From: Rapana venosa
Taxonomy: Eukaryota; Mollusca; Gastropoda; Neogastropoda; Muricidae
Direction: 5' to 3'
Length of the DNA: 64,000 nt
NCBI GenBank assembly: GCA_028751875.1
Contig: CM054157.1
Location: 1,331,973-1,395,972, forward strand
The translations under genes and the position numbers were made by a program. The notes under the pieces are model-generated. The model did not search any database, was not told the origin of the DNA, and saw nothing but the letters and a program-made list of their open reading frames with translations. Shown here in pieces: positions 10,796-23,540 of the stretch; the stretch's first letter is position 1; every line of letters starts with the position of its first letter.

Positions 10796-11190
10796 AAATC
10801 TCACCATTGGAAAAATAATAATAATAATAATAATAATAATGTATGGAATTTATGTAGCACTGAATCTTGTAAAGCAACAAATCAAAGCATTCAGATGACT
10901 TTTTTTCTTACTTTTATAAAAAAAATGAAGCGGTTTTTAAAATTTTGTCATCTGTTCCCACCGGCGCACAATGGCCTACTCTTTCAAACAGCGGAACAGG
11001 ATTTAACGTGTGCGCAAGATGTTCTGCATGCATTCGCACACAGGGCCTCGGTTTATAGTCTCATCCAAAGGACTTTCACATTCAGTTAAATTTTTTTGTC
11101 AAACTGGGAAGAAAGGGCGAGGCTGGGAATCGAACCCACAACCTCACGGTTTACTTGTTGGCAGGCAAACCATCCTGCCACCTTCCTTCT
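10796..11190 (-). mobile_element. composite SINE: L2-like tail, family A body, different tRNA-like head
   Basis: On the minus strand: a tRNA-like head (GGCAGGATGGTTTGCCTGCC with box-B-like GGGTTCGATTCCC) at about 11105-11185, the family A body at 10930-11080, and a 3' end reading AAGATTCAGTGCTACATAAA followed by (ATT)n at 10796-10870. The same body-tail pairing is seen at 50850-51122. The (ATT)n tail with a GCGCTATATAAATT-like box resembles L2/CR1-type 3' ends used by many SINEs. Confidence 0.75.
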
Positions 11191-12560
11191 TGTAAAACCT
11201 CAGAGCTGTAGGTGAAGTATAACAGAAAAGCAAAACCAAAAAGCTGAGATGTATCTTAGTAGGTAAAGTCTATAGTTCTGGTAGACAGTTGGCCAAAATC
11301 GTGTCCTAGTCATAGTGTGTGTTTTATTTTACTGGTTTTTATGTTGTATGTCTGTTAGTAGACTATTGGCCATACAGCAGGGTGTTAGTCATAACATGCG
11401 TCAATACCAGTATGAAAAGGATTATAAATTAATATAAGATGTACAGAATGCATAAAATCTTGTTGTGTGATTACAGCGCTGAAACTAGTGAAAGAGACTG
11501 CAAAGAGGAGAAGAGGTGGGGATAACATTAATCAGCATTAACAATGAAACATGATAATGATGATACTAGTAATGAATCATTCTAATGAAGCTCAAAGTCT
11601 TACAGTAGCAAGCCACTGAAATGATGGCGTCACACACCAGACTTGCTCATGTGCATGGGTAGCTACACTTACACTCACATGTATGAACACACACACAAAT
11701 ATACATCACATGCATGAATGCACACACACACACACACTCATAAACATATGTACTCAAAACACACTCGCACCACACACACACACAAGGATGCACTCAAAAA
11801 CGCACACCCCCTGTTTCACATACAATATCAGTATGTGTGAATACTTCATGGAAGATGTTAAGTCAGGTACTGATGTGTCATTTAATGTGTTCATCTGAGT
11901 CTTCCAGTTAATAGCACACTGTTTTTTAGCATTTTGTTATCAGAATCATTGTTCATCATTTTATATTGAATATGCACTGTATGTGTGCGCACAGAATTTC
12001 TCAGCTGGAAAGAGGCTAGCAATCTTCCATTTCGTTTCTGAGTGTGATTTTTGTGTATCATTTATTTCATAAGTCTATGTACAATAATTATATTGTTTCA
12101 GGGATAAGAAATCATTTCTCACTGGCATTAGTTTTATCTGTGTACTTTAGTGACTTTTTAGGATCTCACTCTTCTCTTTTAAGGATTTCCTTAAGAAAAT
12201 CGTTTTGCAGACACAAACGAAAGATTCATACCAAACTTTTAGAGGTGAATTTACACTGAAATACCATAATGCACACTGTTTGCACAAAAGGCTAAAGTGC
12301 AATAACTCTGATTTGTTTTTAAAATTACCAAAGGCCAGTAATTTTGCTTTTGTCCATTCACAGTGACCAGTAATATAAATATAATTGATTTAGTGATGAA
12401 TACATACGCTCAGGGTTTTTTGTTTTTTCTCTTTCAAACATTTTCTTAAACTCAAATTATATATATCACATATTTCACACAAGGTTTATTCAAAATTAAC
12501 GATGCCTGCATTTTACATGGAGGCAACTGTCTGATATTTTTTTTACAGCATTCATGGCCT
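11191..12560. other. intergenic, nothing recognised
   Basis: AT-rich, with CA-rich patches at 11685-11800 only. Confidence 0.4.
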
Positions 12561-12564
12561 AGAA

Positions 12565-12720
12565 ATGAGAGCCCCCAGAATTAATGAAGGATATTTAAGG
12601 ACTGTGTGAATCCTATCCTGCTGAATGATTGAACCCATGACTTCTTACTGTGAAGACAGGTGTATTACCTCTAACCTCTAGACCACTGATCCACTGTGCT
12701 GTAACTGTGGCTGAAGCAAA
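12565..12720 (-). mobile_element. tRNA-like SINE head remnant
   Basis: The minus strand contains GTGGATCAGTGGTCTAGAGG and ATGGGTTCAATCA, box-A- and box-B-like, as in the copy at 26060-26225. Confidence 0.6.
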
Positions 12721-12789
12721 GTGAGGGGATCAGATCTGTATGGACATTATATAATTGCAGGTTTAGTTTGAGTTGGGGTTTTTCTTCTT

Positions 12790-12961
12790 TTTTTTTGGGG
12801 GGGGGGGGGGGGGTACAAAAATTCTGTTCATTCACATTTCATCATTGTTCTGGAATTCTTGCCTAATTCTGTTCTAACAACTCGTAAGGATAGTCAAAAA
12901 ACCTATTTCAGTTTTTAAAAAAAATCTAACACTCATCTTGTAAAAAAAAAGTTTGATAGTG

Positions 12962-13028
<67 letters not shown>
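12790..13028. repeat. poly-G run and (GA)n microsatellite
   Basis: A G-run at about 12797-12813 and more than 25 GA dinucleotides at 12965-13022, ending in a short G-run. Confidence 0.95.
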
Positions 13029-13030
<2 letters not shown>

Positions 13031-13348
13031 CGTTTTTGTGCTGTCTGTGTACCACATAAAAACTAAATAATATGACTCAGTGCAGCACACTTTCTTAAGT
13101 CAATGACTAAAAATCTGAAAATTAAGAAGAAAGAAAAACCCAACCCATGCATAAGTTCTATCACAATAACTTTGTGTAAAACAAAACCCCAGTAACTTGG
13201 GAAACTACATTGTGTCAAGCACAGCAATGACTTGATTCATCTGTTGGAGAACAAATGATTGATGCTGTCAGTGTGTGTACCTTTGAGAGAAGGGGGTGAG
13301 GTTGAAAGGATTTAAGAGATTAAACTACTTATTGTTGATTCTGTCATG

Positions 13349-13349
<1 letters not shown>

Positions 13350-13391
<42 letters not shown>
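13350..13391. repeat. (TG)n microsatellite
   Basis: Uninterrupted TG dinucleotides. Confidence 0.95.
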
Positions 13392-13392
<1 letters not shown>

Positions 13393-13713
13393 ATACACAT
13401 ATCAATAAGTGCAAGCATAATTAGTATTTGTTGTATGTGTGCATGTATGTGTGAATATGCAGTGCTTGAAAAGTAGTGTTTGTACTATTCAAATTAATAT
13501 TGTGCAATCGAAGAAGCTGGTTTGGGTTTAAATTCTTTTGGATTACTTTACTTTGCAAATGTATAATGCTTAAATTTAATGAACAGGTAAAAAATTATTT
13601 TTAAATGATGTATTTTTCTTATGCCAAATCATTTTTATCTTGTGTTTTTTCCGACATGTGTATTAATATTTATTGAAGATTGTAGCAAAGCTGACATAAA
13701 GACTTTAACTCTG

Positions 13714-13717
<4 letters not shown>

Positions 13718-13765
<48 letters not shown>

Positions 13766-13815
13766 GTGTGTGTGAGAGAGAGTGTGTGTGTGTGTGTGTT
13801 GAAAGTGTGTGTGTT
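13718..13815. repeat. (TG)n microsatellite with interruptions
   Basis: TG dinucleotides with a central TGAGAGAGAG patch. Confidence 0.95.
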
Positions 13816-14096
13816 TGAAGATGCATGTGTTGTTGTTGTCTTCAATTTAACATCTGTTCACTCTGAGATGATGCATGTGTATCTATTTGTGTGTGCGTGT
13901 GTGTATTTTGCTAGCATTCATACCCTTGTGTGTGTGTGTGTTTGCTAGCATGCATCTGTGTGAATGTATGTGTATATTATATGTGAGTTATGTACAGGTG
14001 TGCTGGTAGCTATCGTGTGATGTAGAGGGAAAAAATGCAGAGACAGACCAGAAGAAGATCATGGGTCATTTTTTTTACCATCTGACATTGAACTCG

Positions 14097-14726
14097 GTCC
14101 TCCACTGATTGTGAACATGCACATTGCAAAACTTCAGTCCTCCACTGTGAACATCCACATTGCAAAACTTCGGTCCTCCACTGTGAACATCCACATTGCA
14201 AAACTTCAGTCCTCCACTGTGAACATCCACATTGCAAAACTTCAGTTCTCGGCCGACTGTGAACACCCACAGTGCAAAACTTCAGTCTTCCACTGACTGT
14301 GAACACCCACATTGCAAAACTTCAGTCCTCCACTGACTGTGAACATCCACATTGCAAAACTTCAGTCCTCCACTGACTGTGAACATCCACATTGCAAAAC
14401 TTCAGTCCTCCACTGACTGTGAACATCCACATTGCAAAACTTCAGTCCTCCACTGACTGTGAACACCCACAGTGCAAAACTTCAGTCCTGCACTGACTGT
14501 GAACACCCACAGTGCAAAACTTCAGTCCTCCACTGACTGTGAACACCCACAGTGCAAAACTTCAGTCCTGCACTGACTGTGAACATCCACATTGCAAAAC
14601 TTCAGTCCTCCACTGACTGTGGACACCCACAGTGCAAAACTTCAGTCCTCCACTGACTGAACATCCACAGTGCAAAACTTCAGTCCTCCACTGACTGTGA
14701 ACATCCACAGTGCAAAACTTCAGTTT
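14097..14726. repeat. 36-40 bp minisatellite, about 16 units
   Basis: The unit contains TGCAAAACTTCAGTCCTCCA followed by CTGACTGTGAACATCCACAT. Early units lack GACT and are 36 bp; later ones are 40 bp. Two linked variants alternate: AACATCC usually goes with ACATTGC and AACACCC with ACAGTGC. No relation to an exon is visible. Confidence 0.95.
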
Positions 14727-14734
14727 CAAAGCTC

Positions 14735-15080
14735 CTGGTGGATTAGGGGTTCAATCTGCTTTGAGTCCCTGCCTTTCTGCCATCTACAACTTTGGATGGT
14801 GGATTGTGTGTCTTTCAGATCAGATGATTAACTGAAGTTCCATATGCAACACACACGAAAGAACCCATGGCAGCAAGAGGTGTTCCTGGCAAAATTATGT
14901 GGAAAAAAGCCACCTCTTGCAAGGAAACATACATATGCAGACAAGAAATTCTTTTTATTTTATTTTATAACTAATGGGTAATGCTGCTCTTGTGATGAAG
15001 TGCTCTTCCCCGGGAGAGCAGCCCGAATTTCACACAGTGAAATCTGCCTTGATTACAATACACTACAATACAGTATCCAT
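14735..15080 (+). mobile_element. SINE family C copy
   Basis: Begins with a decayed tRNA-like head (TCCTGGTGGATTAGGGGTTC), then the body marks AAAGAACCCATGGCAGCAAG and CCTGGCAAAATTATGT, and ends with GAGAGCAGCCCGAATTTCAC. I recall this SINE style as common in gastropods; that recollection is unchecked. Confidence 0.7.
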
Positions 15081-15682
15081 ATATTTCTGACATATTCTCA
15101 ACAATTCATGTGATTACTTGTGGGTAATCCTTTCTTTTAAAAAACAAAAAAAAGTATTAACATACACTCACACATACACAAATATGTCACATGTCAATTT
15201 TTGTCAAGGTCTCTTCACAGTTTATTTCATTTTTTTGCATCATACAAACCACATTTGAGTCAGTCAAATATCTTCCAAAAGTACATTTTCAATGCAACAT
15301 ATACATTGCATAGATACACACACACACACACACACTCTCTCTCTCTCTCATGATAATAAAGAGTCATTCTTGTATACCTCAGAAACTGAATGAGTAAATC
15401 ACTGCTCTTTCTCCTTGAACAAAAATGCACTTACAAATGCACAACAAATGCATACACAAACTCTCATGCACACACAAATGCATGCATGCAGACACTTTAC
15501 ACACACACACCAATAAGGGATAACCACGCAGTCATTCTCCCTGCTCTCTTTGCATACTCGCCTAATACACCTTTTAAAACAGCCAAAGCACAGTCTTTTG
15601 AAAGATTCAGCGTACTTCATCTACACCTGATACATACATCACATTGTTAGTATGTAATCTTTTAAAGCAACATAACGATGAA
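15081..15682. other. intergenic, simple repeats only
   Basis: A (CA)n-(CT)n run at 15315-15350; otherwise nothing recognised. Confidence 0.4.
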
Positions 15683-16060
15683 CACTTATCACCGAGTGGT
15701 TAAGAGCCCCTGACTGCAATCCTGTGGGTCCATGAAGTCTGGGTTCGAATCTTGGCAACGGCATTTGGGGAATTAAGGGTGGGGATTTTTATGATCTCCC
15801 AGGCCAACTTCAAGTGCAGACCCGTCAGTGCTTTACTTCCCTTCAAGTATATACACATATGAAAGATCAAATATGCATGTTAAAGATCCCATAGTTCATG
15901 TCAGCGTTCAGTGGGTTACAGAAACATGAACATACCCAGCATGCAACCTGTACAAACAAAATGAGCTGCTCTGAAGTCAGAATGTGTCGGCTGAGGCCAG
16001 CGGACAGACCTCCTGCAGAGTGACAAGCACAGGAGAAGACCAGGCACTACACACCCCACA
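15683..16060 (+). mobile_element. SINE family B copy, near full length
   Basis: tRNA-like head CACCGAGTGGTTAAGAGCCC with box-B-like GGGTTCGAATCTTGG, then the conserved body GGTGGGGATTTTTATGATCT and 3' part AGAAGACCAGGCACTACACA. The head resembles tRNA-Leu/Ser type genes, but the body shows it is a SINE, not a tRNA gene. Confidence 0.85.
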
Positions 16061-16293
16061 AAGGAGTGCAAAGAAGAGAGAATGCAAATCATTCATAGAT
16101 CTACAACACAATCAGTTCATAGAGCCTTAACCCTCAGTCCTTTCAATTTGACAATACGTTAACACTTTCACATGTACCTCTAATGAGGTTTTGACATAAA
16201 CTTTGCCTTACCTCGCCTTGCCATGCCGCTAGATCTGTTGTCAACTGCACAAGAGTACAGCTATGAATAGTGCACAGATGGCTTTGTTTCTTG

Positions 16294-16299
16294 TTTATT
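16294..16299 (-). terminator. DHX37: candidate polyadenylation signal of DHX37
   Basis: AATAAA on the minus strand about 310 bases after the DHX37 stop codon. Position is plausible; there is no other support. Confidence 0.35.
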
Positions 16300-16608
16300 T
16301 AGGTCATCTGGCAGGACGGACAGAGAGAGTGTGGGTGTGTGTGAGGGGGTAGGGGTGGGATGGAAGAGGACTCCTTTTATCAGAAAGTGGCACTACCATC
16401 AGGTCACTGACGATGATGGTGATGATGATGACTGATGATAACCACCACTATCAATAACACTGGTGATGATCAGACACAAGTGTTGCAAATAGTCACGCAA
16501 ACGGTGACAGCTATACAGATAGTCATGGTGACAGTGATGAAGATGGTGATGGTGACACTCATGTTGACGGTGACACTGGTGGTGACAGTTATGGTGATGG
16601 TGACGTGG
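16300..16608 (-). other. DHX37: presumed DHX37 3' UTR with GTGATG/GTGACR repeats
   Basis: On the plus strand, 16408-16605 is full of GATGATGGTGATGATGATGA-like and GGTGACACTGGTGGTGACAG-like words; no coding exon. Confidence 0.5.
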
Positions 16609-16694
16609 TCACTCAGTGGACACAGGGGGCCAGTTGTCAGACAGCTGCCACTGCATGGACTCTGGTAACCACTGAAGGTAGGCCTGCAACAGAT
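16609..16694 (-). CDS. DHX37: DHX37 exon 28 (stop)
   Basis: Residues 1137-1164. [13 protein letters not shown] matches the conserved C terminus (YLL..Y..WLP), ending at WPPVSTE and TGA (16609-16611). Confidence 0.9.
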
Positions 16695-19600
16695 CTGCAC
16701 ACACACCACATCACATCATGTCATTATTATCACATCACATCACACAGACCTTAAATACAGAGTGACGGAACAACAAAAGCACTTTCACTTAGGGAAATAT
16801 AACTATGTCTTTTCCTCCCTCTGGCCCTCAAACTTCAGATGACACTACAGAAAAAAGGCCTAAAGAGCTTGCTTTCAGATCCAAGAATACCTTCATGCAT
16901 CAAACACTCACACTTCTGACAACACGTTCATCACAGAGACAGCAGGAGGCAGACTTACATTTAGGATTCCGTTTCCACTCCTCTATCAAGCCTTGCTTGG
17001 AGGACACAGCGCACGCCATCAACGCCTTTTTCAACACCTCTGTCCTCGGCTGAAGTCTGAACACACACACATGAAAAAATCATTTGAAGACAAATACACA
17101 GATGCACATATGAAGCACATGTGCAAATGTGTGCAAACACTTACATGCTCACACCACCACCACCTAATCACCTCCACAACATCATAATCAAACCATACCA
17201 CAACACCACACACACACTATGTTTACTCTTGTGCGCGCGTGCACACACACACACACATACACACTACGTTTACTCTTGCACACACACATACAAACACACA
17301 CACACACACATATGCACACACACACACACATACAAACACAACACCAACACTAACTTGGCCCAGGCTTTGGTCATGGTGGAGGGAGGGGTGAGGAGGAGGG
17401 CGGTGTACTTGGCCAGTTCCGGAACGACCTTCCCCTCCAGCAGGAACTGGGCGAAGCAGGCGTAGCGCTCCGGCGTGGCGGGGTACTCCAGCCTTACCTG
17501 GCCCAGCGGCCACCCCTGGCTGCCTGTTGACCACCACCCCACACCACACACACAGGTCACGACGGGATGGACAGCCTGGTGGTCAGACTGATGCGCTCAT
17601 CATCTGCTGACCCCAGTTCTAATCTCGTTCAAGAATATTTTTTCCTCTGGAGTTAACATCCAGTGCTGACTCCACTCTTCCCAAAAAGTCCTTCGGATGA
17701 GACTATAAACCCGAGCTCCTGTGTGCGAATACATGCAAAACATCTTGCGCACACGTTAAATCCTGCTCTGCTTTTCGGAAGAAAAAGCCATTGTGTGCCG
17801 GTGGGAATGGATGACAAAATGTTCAAAACTGCATACACACGGGGACTGGATGTAAAAAAAAGCACATGAGTGCTTATTCCACTATCCTCAGAATAAAAGA
17901 ATAAATAAATAAATCATGAAAAGAAAGGCAACAAGACTGTCTATTCTACTATGCAAATAGACAACTTTTTTACTCACGAAAAAAGAATTGTTCACTGCAA
18001 TAAGTTGGTACATCTCAAAAGGACATGATTTGATATAATGATAGGTCTAGTTTTATAAATTTTATAATGTTGGTTGAATTATTTTTATATAAAATGGCCA
18101 AAAGAGAGTGTCACAGATTAGCTGCAGTGTAAGCTTGAGAGTGACTCCAGGCAAGAAATGAAGAACATGAGGAATACAATACCGTACAATATAATACCCT
18201 ACAACACAATACCATACCCTACAACACAATACCATACCCTACAACACAATACCATACCCTACAACAAAGTACCATACCCTACAACACACCATACCCTACA
18301 ACACAATACTATACCCTACAGCACAATACCATACCCTACAACACAATACTATACCCTACAACACAATACCATACCCTACAACAAAGTACCATACCCTACA
18401 ACACAATACCATACCCTACAACAAAGTACCATACCCTACAACACAATACCAAACCCTACAACACAATACCATACCCTACAACACAATACTATACCCTACA
18501 GCACAATACCATACCCTACAACACAATACCATACCCTACAACACAATACCATACCCTACAACACAATATCATACCCTACAACACAGTACCATACCCTACA
18601 ACACAGTACCATACCCTACAACACAGTACCATACCCTACAACACAATACCATACCCTACAACACAATATCATACCCTACAACACAGTATCATACCCTTCA
18701 AGACAATACCACAAAACACCATACAACACAATACCATACCCTACAACACAATACCACAAAACACCATACAATACAATACAAAAATCATACAATATAATAC
18801 CCTACAATACAATACAACACTAACACCATACAATACAACACCACACAATACAACACAAAAAACCAACACAAAAACCAAAACAATACAAAAACACACAAAC
18901 ACACAGCCTGGTCAAGGACAAGGCCTCACCGAAGGTGCACTTCATGTAGCACATGACCTTCCCAGTGTCCTCTGCCCAAGATGGCGGGGGGTCCTGCAGT
19001 GGTTTGGAGAAGTGGCAGTGATAGGGAGCCAGCTCTGGCAGCCAGTGAGCCTCCACCCCCACCACCCCTGTCACCACACAATAACGATGAGGAGAGTAAG
19101 AAGATAACAGTAATGACAATGAAAACAATAACAATAATGATCATCATTAAGCATAACAACAGCAATGATGATGGTGATGTTGATGATAATATTACTTATT
19201 GCTACATTTGACAACAACAAAAAGAAAAAAAAACGCCACAATAACGTTGATGCATTTTTAAACAGCACAAATGTCTATGCAGCCTTAAACAGATTTACAC
19301 ACACAAGGAAAATCCCCTGTTTGTTCTGCCCACATTTGACGCACTAAAACACACACACACACACATGCATGAGATAAGATGAGACTATAAACCAAGGCCC
19401 TGTGTGCGAACGCACGCAGAACATTTTGTGCACACGTTAAAATCCTGTTCCGCTTTTTGTAAGGGTAGGCCATTGTGTGCCGGTGGGAACAGATGACAAT
19501 TTACAAAACCGCATACACACATGGACTGGATGTAAAAAAGCACATAAGTGCTTATTCCATCATCCTTGATATAAAAGAATAAAATAAAATAAATAAATAA

Positions 19601-22600
19601 AACACACGCTTGCACGCACTGTGTATATTTTCTCCTTCTACCCTGTCCTCCATTTTCTTGAACTTCCACTACACTATTCACCTTCCTCGTCTAATATCAC
19701 TGAGAGTGAACAGGCGTTAAATTGAAGACAAAACAACACACACAAACACACACACTGTAAAAAACCCAACACCCAACAACAAACCTTTCATGTACGGACG
19801 TGAGGTGATATGTATGTGTTGATACACAACAAACTCTTTCTTCTGTTTGTACAGCGCTGATGTAGGGTGGATGTACACCACGTCTTCTATCTCTGCACAC
19901 TGCACACAACAATAACAACCGTACATATATTTTCCATAATAAAAAATGACCTGAGACTGCTATGCAGGTTTGAGCACGTTCAACGGAAAGCTGACCACCA
20001 CATCATAAAAAGAGCAATGAACTTGGTAGTGGATGGAAAGAGACCAAAGGGAAGACCTAGCAAGACCTGGGCTACCTGTATTGCAGATGATCTTAGAGAA
20101 AGGGGTATAATAAGGAGGAAGCTCAAAACAGAGAGAGATGGAGAAGGCTCATCAATGTCAAACCTCCCCTGGGAGAAACATGACAAAAAAGGAAGAAGAA
20201 GAAGATGAGACTGCTATGCAGAGAGCAACAACAAAGCTCTCAACTGTATGTCTCTATGTTTGAAGCTTTTCCAAACACTTTTAGGTCACTCACAGGGTTT
20301 AAAGAAAGACCGTTTGTTGTTGTTGTTGTGCATTCCCCAGCTTAACACTCTGGGAGTCACCCAGAATGTCCACTCTGACTCACTCATCCCACCTGGGAAT
20401 CACTGTGAGATTGAAACTGCACCAATGAATGAGAGGTTTGCGCAAGTACCTCGCCATATAGGCAGCCATACTCCGACTTCAGAGGATTTTTTATGCTTTA
20501 AAGGAGAGTGCAGGTTGTTATGTTAAGAGCTTGTCATGGCTGAAGGTAATCCCAACTCAACATTTTACAACATAAAAATATTTTAGTGTAGGCCTTGGCA
20601 ATTAACTGACGTCAATAAACTGACACAGCTTTTGGCCTGGGCCAAGTAAGACCGTTTGACTTCAGTCTTTAGTCCAGAAATCATAGGTTTGAATATCGGC
20701 AGCGGCATCTGGTGAATTATGGGTGGGGATTTTTATATGATCTCCCAGGTCAACTTAAAGGGAAGACCTGCCAGTGCCTTGATTCCATTCATGTATATAA
20801 ACTCATGATGAAGATCAGATTTGCACATTAAAGATCTCGTAATTCATACTGACATTCAATGGGTTATCGAAAAACAAATACACTCAGCATGCATCCTATA
20901 CAAAAAAATGAACTGCTCTGAAGTTGGAATGCATCAGCTGAGGTCACTGAGAAGATCTTTTGCAGAGGTTATGGAAACACAACTAAACCCAGCATGCATC
21001 CTGTACAAAACATGAGCTGCTCAGACGAAAACCAGGCACAACACATCCCACCTGGTCAAGGAATGCAGAGAAGAAAGGTGCTGCTGCAGGCAGACTGTTG
21101 ACAGAAAATTGACATGTCTCTCTCCTGCTTCAGCTGATAGAACTCTGCTTGAACAAGCCAGCACATTCTTCATCTGCTTTCCCTTTTGGGTGGGGTGTGT
21201 AGAGCCTGGTCTTCTCCTGTAACTCTGCAGGGGGTCTGCCCACTGCTGGCCTCAGACAACACATTTCAGACTTCAGAGCAGTTCGTGACCAGTCTAGCCT
21301 GTCTGTGACCCCTCTTGGTGCAGGATGCAGAGAACTAGCTTCGTTATCACACTGGTCGTTCACGCCTATGCTGTGTTCGTCACAGCATCAGGCTGTGCCC
21401 ACCCTGCCCCATGTCATGTCCCCATCAAGAGAACTCCAACATGGCGTGGAGCTGTGACTATGGAGTGTGCTCCTGACTAAAAGAGAGGGGGAGAGATCTT
21501 GGCAGAGTAAAACTGGCACAGTCACAATGATCCCAGTTTCTGACTCACACAGCTGTCAGTCAGTTTCCCCCACTTTCAGCCACTCTCTCAGCTGCTATCT
21601 ATTCCATCCCAGCTGCTGCTGCTAACTATAGCAGAAACTGACCGCACTTGGGGTTGGTAAAAGGAAGGGGCATGCTGATTTTAGCACTGGGCCTTTATTG
21701 GGTTGTGCTGGATTTGCGTGCTGTGGACTTGTAATGTTGCCTTCTCTAATGTTGCCTTTTCTAGTTACCATGGTGACATGTGACACATACACCTGACGAT
21801 TTGTCATAATATGGTGTAACTGTTTTCAATCTAATGACCGTGGAATGATGCAGTACACAACACTCACCTGGTAAGGATTTCTGTGATGATTGCCGTCCTC
21901 AGGTACCACGTCCAAACACAGTCTGTTGACACGTACACAACACACACATCAGGTGTTTTTGTACATAAAAATGGGGTTGGTACACACATCAGGCATTTTT
22001 GTGTATAAAATGTTGTTGATACACATACAAAAAAACACCCATGGGGCATTTTCACACACAAATTGTGTTGATGCATGTTTGATTCACTTATCTTCATAAC
22101 AATATGTACTGACATGCAACACACTTATTAGACATCTTTATACACAGAATAGTTACACACACATCTCATTTATATGTCATATCTAAGCACATAATGTATT
22201 GTCACACATACCCCCCCCCCCCACCCCCCCCCCCATCCCAATACTCTCTTCACCATTATGTCTCACCTGGTCACATGATTCAACAACACACACTCCCCCC
22301 CCCCATCCCCCTCAACACACCCACACTCAATCCCCCCCTTCCCCCTCCCCCTCCTAGCATGTCTCACCTGGCCACATGATCGGCCATTCCCGTGGTGATG
22401 ATCTTCCTCAGTTCCAGCATCTGGAGGTCAGTGGGCGGAGCTAGGTTGGGGTCAATGCATAAATTAAGGCCTGGGACGCGCAGGTTGACTGTAGACACAC
22501 ACACAGACGTGGGAGAGAAGGTCACACCGACTTCACTGCTGTCAAGTGAAGGCATGAGTAAACACATAAATAACATAATAAACAATAATAGAAATAGTGC

Positions 22601-23508
22601 TAAAACATCTCGGGATGAAATTAGACTGTATGTAACAGATACGCCACAGAATCAAACACAGGAAGAAACAAACTGTATAAATAGGAATACAAAACGACAG
22701 GGCTTGCATAGCACTGCATTGCTTTAGAACTGTGTCATGCCCGACATTGGGCGTTGACTGTTAGGGTAGCCCACAGCGCCAAAGTGAGAAAGGAAGACCA
22801 AAAGCAATGTGGAGGAGGACTGTAGAAAGCGAGATGAAGGCCATGCAGCACTCTTGGGGATCAGTGACTAGGTTGGCCCAGAATAGACAGGAGTGGAAGC
22901 GCTTTGTTGCTGCCCTACACACCACTGGGTGTAATGGTTAATGATGATGATGACAGCGCCAAAGTGGGGTGACTTGCAGTTACCACAGTCCCTATATCAA
23001 ATAGTTTCGCTGGGACTATCATATAACCAAACCAAAACAAAACAAAAACCCACAAGAAAATGACAGGCAAACATAGGCATGAAGAAAAACTGAGAAGAAA
23101 GTCAGCATATACAGACTCGCGTGTGTAGCATACATTCACATATCATATGCAAACATACACACACACAAACACACAAGTTACTAACACACAAGAGTTACAC
23201 TCACACACACATACACACACCTTCTTTTGTCAGCTGGTGTCTCAGTTTCCGAAACTTCCAACACACACACACACACACAGACACACACACACACACAGAC
23301 ACACACACACACACAGACACAGACACACACAGACACACACACCACACACACAGACACACACACACACAGACCACACACACACACAGACACACACACACAT
23401 CTTCTTTTGTCAGCTGGTGTCTCAGTTTCCGAACTTCCAACACACACACACACAACACAGACACACACACACACAGACACACACACACACAGACACACAC
23501 ACACACAG

Positions 23509-23540
<32 letters not shown>

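Noticed and set aside
13620..13948. Cys-Val open frames
   Set aside because: Produced by the TG microsatellite.
15683..15760. A functional tRNA-Leu or tRNA-Ser gene
   Set aside because: Box A- and B-like words are present, but there is no cloverleaf I can close and the same head recurs with a SINE body.
17041..17052. Nearer CAG as the DHX37 exon 27 acceptor
   Set aside because: It breaks phase and loses the conserved LQPRTE residues.
18158..18823. 221-codon open frame rich in TIPYN repeats
   Set aside because: It only follows the 20-bp satellite, which happens to lack stops; no splice or coding signature.
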